Positions 47,440 to 55,363 of a stretch of 64,000 bases of DNA are shown in pieces. The notes below the pieces were generated by a model. It made no database searches and was not told the DNA's origin. It saw nothing but the letters and a program-made list of their open reading frames with translations. Location of the stretch: NCBI GenBank assembly GCA_963677415.2, contig CAXXFJ010000044.1, forward strand, positions 150,893 through 214,892, in the 5' to 3' direction. This stretch comes from JAQUTK01 sp963677415. Lineage in GTDB: Bacteria; Bacteroidota; Bacteroidia; Bacteroidales; JAQUTK01. How positions within the stretch are numbered: the stretch's first letter is position 1; each line of letters starts with the position of its first letter. Both the position numbers and the translations under genes were made by a program.

Positions 47440-47468
47440 TTGTATGACATAAAAAACAGCTATATTTG
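47440..47468 (+). promoter_or_regulatory. Orphan promoter in the 47.3-48.2 kb gap
   Basis: TTG at 47440-47442 and TATATTTG at 47461-47468 are 18 bases apart. No open reading frame of credible quality follows within 70 bases; a terminator does. Confidence 0.5.
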
Positions 47469-47474
47469 TACTGT

Positions 47475-47540
47475 GTTTTTCATGGTATTAGATTTAAGGT
47501 TAATAAAAGATTGGTTGTCGTGAGACAACCATTTTTTTTT
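47475..47540 (+). ncRNA. Candidate small RNA (promoter to terminator)
   Basis: A promoter-like pair ending at 47468 is followed about 45 bases later by a compact intrinsic terminator (47513-47540). The predicted transcript is roughly 65 bases. There is no ORF inside. The start point is estimated from the -7 box only, and no known RNA family was recognised. Confidence 0.3.
47513..47540 (+). terminator. Intrinsic terminator of the candidate small RNA
   Basis: GGTTGTC (47513-47519) pairs with GACAACC (47524-47530) around GTGA, followed by A and nine T residues. Confidence 0.8.
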
Positions 47541-47601
47541 GCCCTATTCCCAAAGTGGGAATGCCGGTCTTCTTAGGAACCCTCTTCCAAAAGAGAAATA
47601 G

Positions 47602-47916
47602 GTGACTTTGGTGCACAATCCTGTTTCAAACTATTCAGCAGACAATAGCGTGATTGACACTGTTATCTGCAATGGTCGTATCCTGATGGAAAATCACAGT
47701 AAAGATGCATTAGTTATCTTGAACCGCAATATAACTATCCTAAACCGCAATATAGCTATATTGCGGCACGAGATAGCTATCCCGTGCTTCAAGATGAAGA
47801 ATGAGTTGGGGAGCGATAAACTTTTCAACCTGACGAAGAAAACATTCCTTCCTATCAGAGGGCAAAAGATATCAGGCAAGAAAGGACGGATATTCATGGC
47901 ACAGACGAAGAACTGA
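47602..47916 (+). pseudogene. Remnant of an amidohydrolase C-terminus running into repeat sequence
   Basis: The frame opens with TTG/ATG-like codons and reads LVHNPVSNYSADNSVIDTVI then CNGRILMENHSKDA. DTVICNGRILMEN closely resembles the C-terminal beta strands of amidohydrolases of the S-adenosylhomocysteine/chlorohydrolase deaminase type (DTVIVDGRVLMEN-like). No catalytic metal-binding part is present upstream. After about 35 residues the frame enters three 21-base repeats (LNRNITI, LNRNIAI, LRHEIAI) and low-quality sequence. I read it as a decayed gene end captured next to a repeat element, not a functional protein. Confidence 0.5.
47722..47785. repeat. Triplicate 21-base repeats with a 22-base palindrome
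   Basis: Units AACCGCAATATAACTAT (from 47722), AACCGCAATATAGCTAT (from 47743) and a diverged third (ACGAGATAGCTAT) recur every 21 bases. A perfect palindrome spans 47745-47766, CCGCAA and TTGCGG flanking TATAGCTATA. Confidence 0.8.
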
Positions 47917-47996
47917 AGGGGGTGACTCTTTTAGCTTCTGACTCTGAAATCAGTAGATTCTTTTAAGTCGTAATATCAGACTCCTGTTGATTCTTC
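47915..47996 (-). repeat. Dispersed intergenic element, copy B (minus orientation)
   Basis: Read on the minus strand, this segment aligns over roughly 75 bases with 62531-62614 on the plus strand. Shared blocks are TCAACAGGAGTC, TCTACTGA, TCAGAGT, AGAAG, TAAAAGA, CCCC and TTCAG in the same order and nearly the same spacing. Both copies are followed, in their own direction, by a set of three short tandem repeats. Confidence 0.75.
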
Positions 47997-48113
47997 CATC
48001 TGCACCTGTTTGAATGTATTTACAGTGATGGCGGGTATGAGTAAATGTGTGCTTCTTTTCAACCTTTTGCATTCATAATAGTATTGTGTTCTCATATTCT
48101 GTCTGATAACAAG

Positions 48114-48143
48114 TTGCAGGAGGCCAAACTCTTCGTATATTTG
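48114..48143 (+). promoter_or_regulatory. Promoter of the nucleoside transporter gene
   Basis: TTG (48114-48116), 19 bases, then TATATTTG (48136-48143). Transcription would start near 48150, which rules out the TTG at 48148 as the start codon of the transporter. Confidence 0.75.
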
Positions 48144-48219
48144 TGATTTGAAAAATGTCATACATGATTTTTTGTGCAGGTTAGTACTTGCATCATCTTT
48201 TAAACAGAAAGAGCAGACT

Positions 48220-49503
48220 ATGAGTATAATAAGAGGTTTGATAGGAATATTTGTGTTGATCTTTATCGCTTTTCTTTTTAGCAAGAACCGGAGAGCGATT
48301 GACTGGAAGCTGGTGGGAGTAGGTTTAAGTCTGCAATTCTTATTGGTAGTGGGCATGCTATATGTTCCTTTAGTTCAGCAATTTGTAACATTGATAGCAC
48401 ATGCCTTTGTTAAAGTACTCTCTTTCTCCAAAGTAGGATCCTCTTTTCTTTTTGGCAGTCTGGCCGATAATCAAAGCTTTGGATATATATTTGCTTTCCA
48501 GGTGTTTCCAACCATCATCTTCTTTTCCGCACTCACTTCCTTGCTGTATTATCTGAATATCATTCAGTGGCTCATCAAAGGGATATCGTGGGTGCTTCGT
48601 AAGACGCTTAAGATATCAGGAGCAGAAGGCTTGGTGGCTTCCAGTAATATATTTGTCGGAGTAGCTGAAGCGCCCATGTTGATCAAGGGATTCTTGCCAA
48701 AGATGAATTCATCTGAATTGTTCCTTTTGATGACGGCTGGTATGGCTACTATAGCAGGAGGAGTGATGGCAGCTTATGTGGGATTGTTGGGTGGCAATGA
48801 TCCGGCATCTCAGATCCTGTTTGCGAAACATCTTATCGCAGCTTCTGCAATGGCTGCCCCGGGTGCAGTAGTGATGAGTAAGATCATTATTCCTCAGACA
48901 GAGAAAACGTGTGATGAGGCGGTTATCTCCAGGTATGACATGGGTAATAACATGCTTGATGCTATTGCCACTGGAGCTACGGATGGACTTCGACTTTCTG
49001 CATCCATTGGCGCTATATTGTTGGTTTTTATTTCTTTCATCGCATTTGCCAATTATTTGCTTTCCTATCTTATAGGAGATACTTTAGGCTTGAATGAAAA
49101 GGTAGCTACTTTCTTTGATGGACGTATTACCGAGTTTAATTTTCAGTTTCTTTTGGGTGTCATATTTTCACCGGTTGCATGGCTGATGGGTATATGTCGG
49201 GAGGATATGTTTCTTGTCGGACAGCTACTCGGCGAGAAGATTATCTTGAATGAATTTGTGGGCTACGAAACGTTGTCTCAATTGAAAAGTGCTTCGGCCT
49301 TTGTTGAAGATAAGTCAATAATCATGTCTTCTTATATGCTCTGTGGCTTTGCAAATATTGGTACAATTGCTATTCTGATTGGAGGAGTTGGTTCGCTTGC
49401 GCCTATGCACCGTGGATTTCTCACGAAGTACGGCTTCCATTCTGTGATTGCCGGTACTTTGGTGTCTTGCGTGTCAGCAACAATGATAGGAATGTTAATC
49501 TGA
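48220..49503 (+). CDS. Concentrative nucleoside transporter (NupC/CNT family)
   Basis: This protein of about 427 residues has roughly ten membrane segments. The CNT signatures are present: GFLPKMNSSELFLLMTAGMA (core region with the EAPM-type loop VGVAEAPMLIKG before it), GGVMAAYVGLLG and the nucleoside-gate region GFANIGTIAILIGG. It carries nucleosides into the cell with sodium or protons. I chose ATG 48220 because the promoter lies just upstream; the longer frame from 48148 would start at the transcription start. The rsmE gene follows after 7 bases. Confidence 0.92.
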   Translation: MSIIRGLIGIFVLIFIAFLFSKNRRAIDWKLVGVGLSLQFLLVVGMLYVPLVQQFVTLIAHAFVKVLSFSKVGSSFLFGSLADNQSFGYIFAFQVFPTIIFFSALTSLLYYLNIIQWLIKGISWVLRKTLKISGAEGLVASSNIFVGVAEAPMLIKGFLPKMNSSELFLLMTAGMATIAGGVMAAYVGLLGGNDPASQILFAKHLIAASAMAAPGAVVMSKIIIPQTEKTCDEAVISRYDMGNNMLDAIATGATDGLRLSASIGAILLVFISFIAFANYLLSYLIGDTLGLNEKVATFFDGRITEFNFQFLLGVIFSPVAWLMGICREDMFLVGQLLGEKIILNEFVGYETLSQLKSASAFVEDKSIIMSSYMLCGFANIGTIAILIGGVGSLAPMHRGFLTKYGFHSVIAGTLVSCVSATMIGMLI

Positions 49504-49510
49504 TAATACA

Positions 49511-50209
49511 ATGCATATATTTTATACTCCGGATATAGTTACCGAGATGCAACTTCCTGATGAGGAAGCTCAGCATTGCGTGCGGGTTTTGCGTAGGACA
49601 GAAGGGGATAAGATCCTGCTGACAGATGGTAAAGGCTCTTTTTATAAGGCAATCATCCGTACAGCTCATCCGAAACATTGCAAGGTAGAACTTGTTGAGA
49701 CAATTACTCCGGATCCTCTCTGGAAGGTAAAGATTGAGATTGCAGTGGCTCCTACAAAAAATATGGACCGCATGGAGTGGTTTACGGAGAAAGCGACAGA
49801 GATAGGGATTGACAAGATTATTCCTATCCTGTGTGATCATTCCGAAAGAAGGATATTGAAAGAAGAGCGTATGGAGAAGATTGCCGTGTCGGCAATGAAA
49901 CAGTCTATGAAGCCGGTTCTTCCTCAGATACTATCATTAACGCCTTTTGATAAGATCGTCAGCACAGCTTTTGACGGACAGAAGTTTATCGCTCATTGTT
50001 ATAAGGATGATAAGACCGAACTAAAAGATGCGTACCAGAAAGGCAACAATGTGTTGGTCTTGATTGGACCGGAAGGTGATTTTAGTGAGCAGGAAGTAGA
50101 AAAAGCGATCCAAAACGGCTTTATTCCGGTATCGCTGGGCAAGAGTCGCCTGCGTACTGAAACTGCTGCATTGGTCGCTTGTCATACCATTCAACTGTTA
50201 TCAGAATAA
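49511..50209 (+). CDS. rsmE: 16S rRNA (uracil-1498-N3)-methyltransferase RsmE
   Basis: This 232-residue protein has the RsmE layout: an N-terminal PUA-like domain (QHCVRVLRRTEGDKILLTDG) and a C-terminal SPOUT knot methyltransferase domain with EKATEIGIDKIIPI, VLIGPEGDFSEQEV and LGKSRLRTETAAL, the knot loop that binds SAM. It methylates U1498 of 16S rRNA at N3. It starts 7 bases after the transporter gene. Its stop codon is inside a perfect 18-base inverted repeat that probably terminates the transcript. Confidence 0.96.
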   Translation: MHIFYTPDIVTEMQLPDEEAQHCVRVLRRTEGDKILLTDGKGSFYKAIIRTAHPKHCKVELVETITPDPLWKVKIEIAVAPTKNMDRMEWFTEKATEIGIDKIIPILCDHSERRILKEERMEKIAVSAMKQSMKPVLPQILSLTPFDKIVSTAFDGQKFIAHCYKDDKTELKDAYQKGNNVLVLIGPEGDFSEQEVEKAIQNGFIPVSLGKSRLRTETAALVACHTIQLLSE

Positions 50210-50235
50210 AAGCAATCTTGCTTTTATTCTGATAA
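50198..50235. terminator. Perfect inverted repeat spanning the rsmE stop codon
   Basis: TTATCAGAATAAAAGCAA (50198-50215) and TTGCTTTTATTCTGATAA (50218-50235) are perfect inverted copies with only two bases between. The rsmE stop TAA is at 50207-50209, inside the left arm. It sits between convergent rsmE and gltA. Confidence 0.75.
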
Positions 50236-50272
50236 AGGAGAACTTCTTAGTCAGTTACAGAGAAGTAACAGC

Positions 50273-51661
50273 TTATCTGTTGGAAATCGGAACGTATTTC
50301 AGATTCTTCTCAATCACATCTTTATAGGCAGGACGAATGATCCGTTTGCCTGCGAAGTTCAACTCTTCATTGCGGTGAGCTGTCCATCCGACGATACGAG
50401 CCATTGCAAAGATAGGAGTGAAGATTTCTTTTGGCAACCCAATCATCTCATACACAAATCCGGAATAGAAGTCAACATTACTGGATACCTGCTTGCCATT
50501 GTTTTTCACTTTTACGAACATGGCAATGCCTCTTTCTTCCAGCAGTTCAAGAAAATCAAACTCCTCTTCCAGCCCTTTTTCTTTTGCCAGGTCACGTGCC
50601 ATCTCTTTCAGTAGTAATGCACGGGGATCAGAGATCGTGTATACAGCATGGCCGATACCATAGATCAATCCTGTCTTATTATATGCTTCCTTGTTAAGGA
50701 CGCGAGTCAGATAGGTGTCTATCTCAGAGACGTTTTTCCAGTCATGGATATTCTCCTTCAAATGATGAAACATGTCCGCAACCTGAATATTGGCACCTCC
50801 ATGTAAAGGCCCTTTCAGCGAACCGATTCCTGCTGCAATGGATGAATAGGTGTCTGTGCCGCTGGAAGAGGTGACTCTGACAGTGAATGTCGAGTTATTA
50901 CCACCTCCATGCTCAGCCTGAAGAATGAGTAACAAGTCTAGGATGCGCGCTTCTAGTTCGGTATAATCATGTCTCAGCATAGAAAGGAAGTTTTCTGCAA
51001 TTGAGAGATTCTCATTCGGGTGACGAATGTGTAGCGAACGCCCTTTGTTGTTGTGTCTCAACACATTATAGGCGTATGCAATGATTGTGGGGAACTTAGA
51101 GATCAGATCGATAGACTGACGCATCAGGTTATCACGCGAGGTGTCATCGGGATTTGGATCAAACGTATACATCTCCAGTACACTTCGGGCGAGAATGTTC
51201 ATGATGTTATTGCCTCTTAGTTCGAGGATGTTCATCGTAGTCTCATGTGTTAGAGGCATATTCTCATTTAATAGATCACGAAAAGCGGTCAGTTCTTCCT
51301 TATCGGGAAGATTGCCGGAGAGCAGGAGGTAAGCAACCTCTTCAAAGCCAAAACGCTTTTCTTCTTGCAGGGCATGTACCAGGTCTTCAACATCGTAACC
51401 ACGATAGAAGAGTTTGCCAGGGATAGGATTCAGCGTCCCATCTGCCGCACGTTCGTAGCCGACTACGTTACCTATGCGTGTCAACCCGACCAGTACTCCC
51501 GAACCATCTTCATTGCGCAGTCCGCGTTTTACACCATACTTTTGGAATAATCCATTTTCTATCTTTGCTGAATGCTTCAGTGATTCAGACAACTTATATA
51601 TTACATACTCTTTTTTCATACACTTCTCGTCAGTTTGTTTATCACTTCTATTTGTTTTCAT
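50273..51661 (-). CDS. gltA: Citrate synthase
   Basis: This 462-residue protein has the citrate synthase catalytic set: GPLHGGAN (active-site histidine), YGIGHAVYTISDPR (second histidine) and NVDFYSG (aspartate). It condenses oxaloacetate and acetyl-CoA to citrate in the cytoplasm. It is the third gene of the minus-strand acnA-icd-gltA operon. The ATG at 51661 overlaps the icd stop as ATGA, favouring that start; ATG 51619 (MKKEYVIYKLSE) is an alternative that begins at the conserved region. The extended N-terminus and length suit the Bacteroidetes type. Confidence 0.96.
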   Translation of the reverse strand: MKTNRSDKQTDEKCMKKEYVIYKLSESLKHSAKIENGLFQKYGVKRGLRNEDGSGVLVGLTRIGNVVGYERAADGTLNPIPGKLFYRGYDVEDLVHALQEEKRFGFEEVAYLLLSGNLPDKEELTAFRDLLNENMPLTHETTMNILELRGNNIMNILARSVLEMYTFDPNPDDTSRDNLMRQSIDLISKFPTIIAYAYNVLRHNNKGRSLHIRHPNENLSIAENFLSMLRHDYTELEARILDLLLILQAEHGGGNNSTFTVRVTSSSGTDTYSSIAAGIGSLKGPLHGGANIQVADMFHHLKENIHDWKNVSEIDTYLTRVLNKEAYNKTGLIYGIGHAVYTISDPRALLLKEMARDLAKEKGLEEEFDFLELLEERGIAMFVKVKNNGKQVSSNVDFYSGFVYEMIGLPKEIFTPIFAMARIVGWTAHRNEELNFAGKRIIRPAYKDVIEKNLKYVPISNR

Positions 51662-52923
51662 TGTTTCATTCTATTACATATGTTTTCTCCAAATTGTGAG
51701 GTGGAAAGAGCCTTTCCTTCCGCCATAAAACGGGCAAGATCAGCAGTCGCCAGTCCTTCACAGTAACAACTTTCTATCTCGGAAATAATGAGGTCTGCAG
51801 CCTCTTTCCATCCAAGATATTCAAGCATCATTACGGCTGATAGAATCAGCGAAGAAGGATTGACGCAATTCTGACCGGCGATATCCGGTGCTGTGCCATG
51901 AGTTGCCTCAAAGATAGCGTGCCCGGTCAGGTAGTTGATATTAGCACCGGGTGCAATACCGATTCCTCCCACCATGGCAGCCAGCTGATCAGAGATGTAA
52001 TCGCCATTCAGATTTAGCGTTGCCACTACAGAATAATCCTCCGGTTTTAATAATGTGTTTTGCAGGAAAGCATCAGCAATCACATCTTTGACGATGAGCA
52101 GTCCTTTGTCAATAGCCTCTTTTAGTGTCTTCTCAGCAATACTCTTGCTTTGTTCTTTCTTCAACTTCTCATACTGAAGCATCGTAAATACCTTTTCCGG
52201 ATATTCACGTTCAGCCAGTTCGTAACCCCAGAGTTTGAATCCACCCTCCGTGTACTTCATGATATTACCTTTGTGTACCAGTGTCACAGAAGGTAATTTG
52301 TGAAGTAAGGCATATTCAATCGCCGCTCTTACCAATCGCTCCGTGCCTTCTACAGAAACCGGTTTGATGCCAAAGGAAGAGGTCTCCGGGAAGCGAATCT
52401 TTGTTACCCCCATCTCTTCACGCAGGAATTTCAACAGTTTCTTTGCTTCAGGTGTGTCATATTTCCACTCAATACCGGCGTAGATGTCTTCTGTATTCTC
52501 TCGAAAGATGACCATATCTACTTTCTGAGGTTCTTTGACCGGTGATACTACTCCACGAAACCAGCGCACCGGACGCAAACAGACGTAGAGGTCCAGTTCC
52601 TGTCTCAAGGCTACATTCAGCGAACGAATGCCACCACCCACCGGCGTGGTGAGCGGACCTTTGATACCAATCAGATACTCCCGAAAGATATTCATTGTCT
52701 CCTCTGGCAACCATGAGCCTACCTGATTGAATGCTTTTTCACCTGCCAGTACTTCTTTCCATTCAATGCTTCGCTTGCCTTTATAGGCTGTAGCCACCGC
52801 TTTGTTTACAATATCCTGACTCACAGAGGTTATTTCCTTGCCGACTCCATCCCCTTCAATGAAAGGAATCGTCACGTGGTCAGGAACTACTAATTTCCCT
52901 TCTTTTATTATTACTTTTGCCAT
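51658..52923 (-). CDS. icd: NADP-dependent isocitrate dehydrogenase
   Basis: This 421-residue protein resembles the E. coli-type enzyme: PFIEGDGVGKEI at the N-terminus, GPLTTPVGGGIRSLN with the substrate-binding serine region, VIFRENTEDIYAGIEW, LVHKGNIMKYTEGGFK and the cofactor loop around EATHGTAPDIAGQ. It oxidises isocitrate to 2-oxoglutarate with NADP. It follows acnA by 7 bases and overlaps gltA by 4, so the three enzymes of the citrate-to-2-oxoglutarate branch are cotranscribed and coupled. Confidence 0.96.
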   Translation of the reverse strand: MAKVIIKEGKLVVPDHVTIPFIEGDGVGKEITSVSQDIVNKAVATAYKGKRSIEWKEVLAGEKAFNQVGSWLPEETMNIFREYLIGIKGPLTTPVGGGIRSLNVALRQELDLYVCLRPVRWFRGVVSPVKEPQKVDMVIFRENTEDIYAGIEWKYDTPEAKKLLKFLREEMGVTKIRFPETSSFGIKPVSVEGTERLVRAAIEYALLHKLPSVTLVHKGNIMKYTEGGFKLWGYELAEREYPEKVFTMLQYEKLKKEQSKSIAEKTLKEAIDKGLLIVKDVIADAFLQNTLLKPEDYSVVATLNLNGDYISDQLAAMVGGIGIAPGANINYLTGHAIFEATHGTAPDIAGQNCVNPSSLILSAVMMLEYLGWKEAADLIISEIESCYCEGLATADLARFMAEGKALSTSQFGENICNRMKQ

Positions 52924-52930
52924 CTATTCT

Positions 52931-55183
52931 TCATTTACCTGAGTTTATATTGAGTGCTGATCCGGCTTTAAACCAGTCGATCTGCATTTGGTTGTATGTA
53001 TGTGATGCCTCGATTGACTCTTGTGTTCCATCACTGTGATGAATTTGAACTGTGACGTATGACCCTGGTTGGAAAGCATTCATCTGAATGATAGAAAGAG
53101 TATCTTCTTCACGGATACGATCATAATCGGAAGGATTAGCAAAGGTAAGTGCCAGCATCCCTTGTTTTTTCAGATTGGTTTCGTGGATGCGGGCAAATGA
53201 CTTTGCAAGGATGACTTTTACATTTAGAAAACGTGGTTCCATTGCAGCATGTTCGCGAGATGATCCTTCTCCATAGTTTTCTTCAGCCACCACGATCGAA
53301 GAGATTCCTTCTTTCTTGTAGTATCTTCCTAAGGAGGAAACTGGAATATACTCTCCGTTCAGAGGATTTAGCACCTGATTGGTCTTTCCGTTGAAAGCGT
53401 TAACTGCACCCATGAGAAGGTTATCCGAAATATTATCAAGATGTCCGCGATATTTAAGCCACGGACCAGCCATAGATATATGGTCGGTGGTACACTTGCC
53501 GGAAGCTTTGATTAACAACCGCATAGAGAGCAAATCTTTCCCATCCCAAGGTTGGAATGGAGCTAACAGTTGGAGCCGTGATGAGTCTGCACTGATTGTG
53601 ATTTCTTCTTTGTTGTTTCCCGGAGCAAGAAAACCACTGTCACCCTCTGAAAATCCATTCACAGGCAACGTGTCGCCGGTAGGTTCATCAAGCATCACCC
53701 ATTCTCCTTGCTCGTTTTGAAGCTTATCTTTCAAAGGATTGAAGCAGAGATCCCCTGCAATGGTAAGAGCCAGAGTCAGTTCGGGAGAAGCGACAAAGTG
53801 GTAGGTGTTAGGATTCCCGTCAGCCCGTTTGGCAAAGTTCCGGTTGAATGAAGAAACGATTGAGTTTTTGTGGCTTGAGTCTTTCATCTCCCGCTTCCAC
53901 TGACCGATACACGGACCACAAGCATTAACCATGATAGTGCCTCCGATGGCATGGAATGCATCAATAATGCCATCCCGTTGAGCAGTGAGGTATATCATCT
54001 CAGAGCCGGGATTGATGATCAGAGGAGAGGCTACTTTCAGCTTTTTAGTCACAGCTTGACGTGCCAGAGATGCTGCGCGGCTTAAGTCTTGATAGGACGA
54101 GTTGGTACACGAACCGATCAGTCCGCACTCCATCAACCGCGGATATTCCTGACTCTTCACCTTTTCTGCAAATTCGGAGATGGTACATGCAGCATCGGGA
54201 GTGAAAGGCCCATTGATATAGGGCTCCAAGGTTGAGAGGTCGATTTCGATCACCCGATCATAATACTTTTCTGGAGAGTCTGTTACTTCTTGATCCGCTT
54301 TTAGCATCTCTGCAATACGTAAAGCTCCTTCAGCGACTTCTGCGCGGCTAGTTGCGCGCAAATATCTCTCCATCTCTTTATCGTATGGGAAAACAGAAGC
54401 GGTAGCTCCTACTTCAGCCCCCATATTACAGATGGTTGCTTTACCAGTAGCTGAGAGTGCTGTTGTACCTTCTCCGAAATATTCGATTATGGCATTTGTT
54501 CCACCTTTTACAGTCAGAATGCCAGCAAGTTTAAGAATAACATCTTTAGGGGTTGTCCAGCCATTGAGTCTGCCGGTCAGTTTGACTCCGATGATACGAG
54601 GCATTTTCAGTTCCCATTCCATCCCTGTCATTACATCTACCGCATCAGCGCCACCGACACCAATAGCCAGCATACCTAATCCACCGGCATTGGGCGTATG
54701 AGAATCAGTGCCCACCATCATTCCGCCGGGGAATGCATAGTTTTCAAGTACTACCTGGTGAATAATGCCTGCGCCAGGCTGCCAGAATCCAAGACCATAT
54801 TTCCCGGATACACTTCTCAGGAAGTCATACACCTCCTTGTTAGTATCCAAGGCGGTACTAAGGTCTTTATCCGAACCTTTGTGTGCCTGAATCAGGTGAT
54901 CGCAATGGACAGTTGCCGGAACAGCAGATTCGTTTCGTCCTGCATTCATAAACTGGAGCAGCGCCATTTGTGCTGTTGCGTCCTGCATGGCAACCCTATC
55001 CGGTCGGAAATTAGCATATTCTGTACCCCGCACATAGTCTTTGATGTCATCCTGATTGTACAGATGGACATACAGAATCTTTTCTGCAAGTGTGAGTGGC
55101 CTGTTTAATTTGGCTCTGATGTTTGAAATCCTTTCGGGAAAGGAGGAATAAAGACTGTTTATCATCCGAATATCATGTATCAT
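52931..55183 (-). CDS. acnA: Aconitate hydratase
   Basis: This 750-residue protein has the aconitase iron-sulfur ligands (SCTNSSYQDL and ACGPCIGQW) and the C-terminal swivel domain (NYGEGSSREHAAMEPR). Length and sequence fit the mitochondrial-type aconitases found in Bacteroidetes. It interconverts citrate and isocitrate through cis-aconitate. It is the first gene of the minus-strand operon with icd and gltA; a TTACTTTG near-match to the -7 box lies about 45 bases upstream on the minus strand. Anaerobes of this group use the branch for glutamate synthesis. Confidence 0.96.
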   Translation of the reverse strand: MIHDIRMINSLYSSFPERISNIRAKLNRPLTLAEKILYVHLYNQDDIKDYVRGTEYANFRPDRVAMQDATAQMALLQFMNAGRNESAVPATVHCDHLIQAHKGSDKDLSTALDTNKEVYDFLRSVSGKYGLGFWQPGAGIIHQVVLENYAFPGGMMVGTDSHTPNAGGLGMLAIGVGGADAVDVMTGMEWELKMPRIIGVKLTGRLNGWTTPKDVILKLAGILTVKGGTNAIIEYFGEGTTALSATGKATICNMGAEVGATASVFPYDKEMERYLRATSRAEVAEGALRIAEMLKADQEVTDSPEKYYDRVIEIDLSTLEPYINGPFTPDAACTISEFAEKVKSQEYPRLMECGLIGSCTNSSYQDLSRAASLARQAVTKKLKVASPLIINPGSEMIYLTAQRDGIIDAFHAIGGTIMVNACGPCIGQWKREMKDSSHKNSIVSSFNRNFAKRADGNPNTYHFVASPELTLALTIAGDLCFNPLKDKLQNEQGEWVMLDEPTGDTLPVNGFSEGDSGFLAPGNNKEEITISADSSRLQLLAPFQPWDGKDLLSMRLLIKASGKCTTDHISMAGPWLKYRGHLDNISDNLLMGAVNAFNGKTNQVLNPLNGEYIPVSSLGRYYKKEGISSIVVAEENYGEGSSREHAAMEPRFLNVKVILAKSFARIHETNLKKQGMLALTFANPSDYDRIREEDTLSIIQMNAFQPGSYVTVQIHHSDGTQESIEASHTYNQMQIDWFKAGSALNINSGK

Positions 55184-55303
55184 TTTCTGCTAAGTTTTAG
55201 TAATTCAAGCTAAATATTGAACTTTTCGCAAAGTAATAAAATATTTTCCAAATTCAATTATTCCAATTCGAAAATAATTATAATGAGGGACGAATCAAAA
55301 GAA

Positions 55304-55337
55304 AAGAAGGCCAATTCCTTACGGAAACAGCCTTCTT
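55304..55337. terminator. Two-tier hairpin between guaA and acnA
   Basis: AAGAAGGC (55304-55311) pairs with GCCTTCTT (55330-55337), and within the loop TTCC pairs with GGAA around TTAC. On the minus strand T-rich sequence follows, fitting termination of guaA transcription before the acnA promoter. Confidence 0.75.
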
Positions 55338-55363
55338 ATATGTATTAATCGTCCATCATATTG

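Noticed and set aside
47694..47897. Minus-strand frame of 67 codons over the 21-base repeats
   Set aside because: It consists of repeat-derived sequence (CRNIAILRFRIVILRFKI) with no promoter, start context or family similarity.
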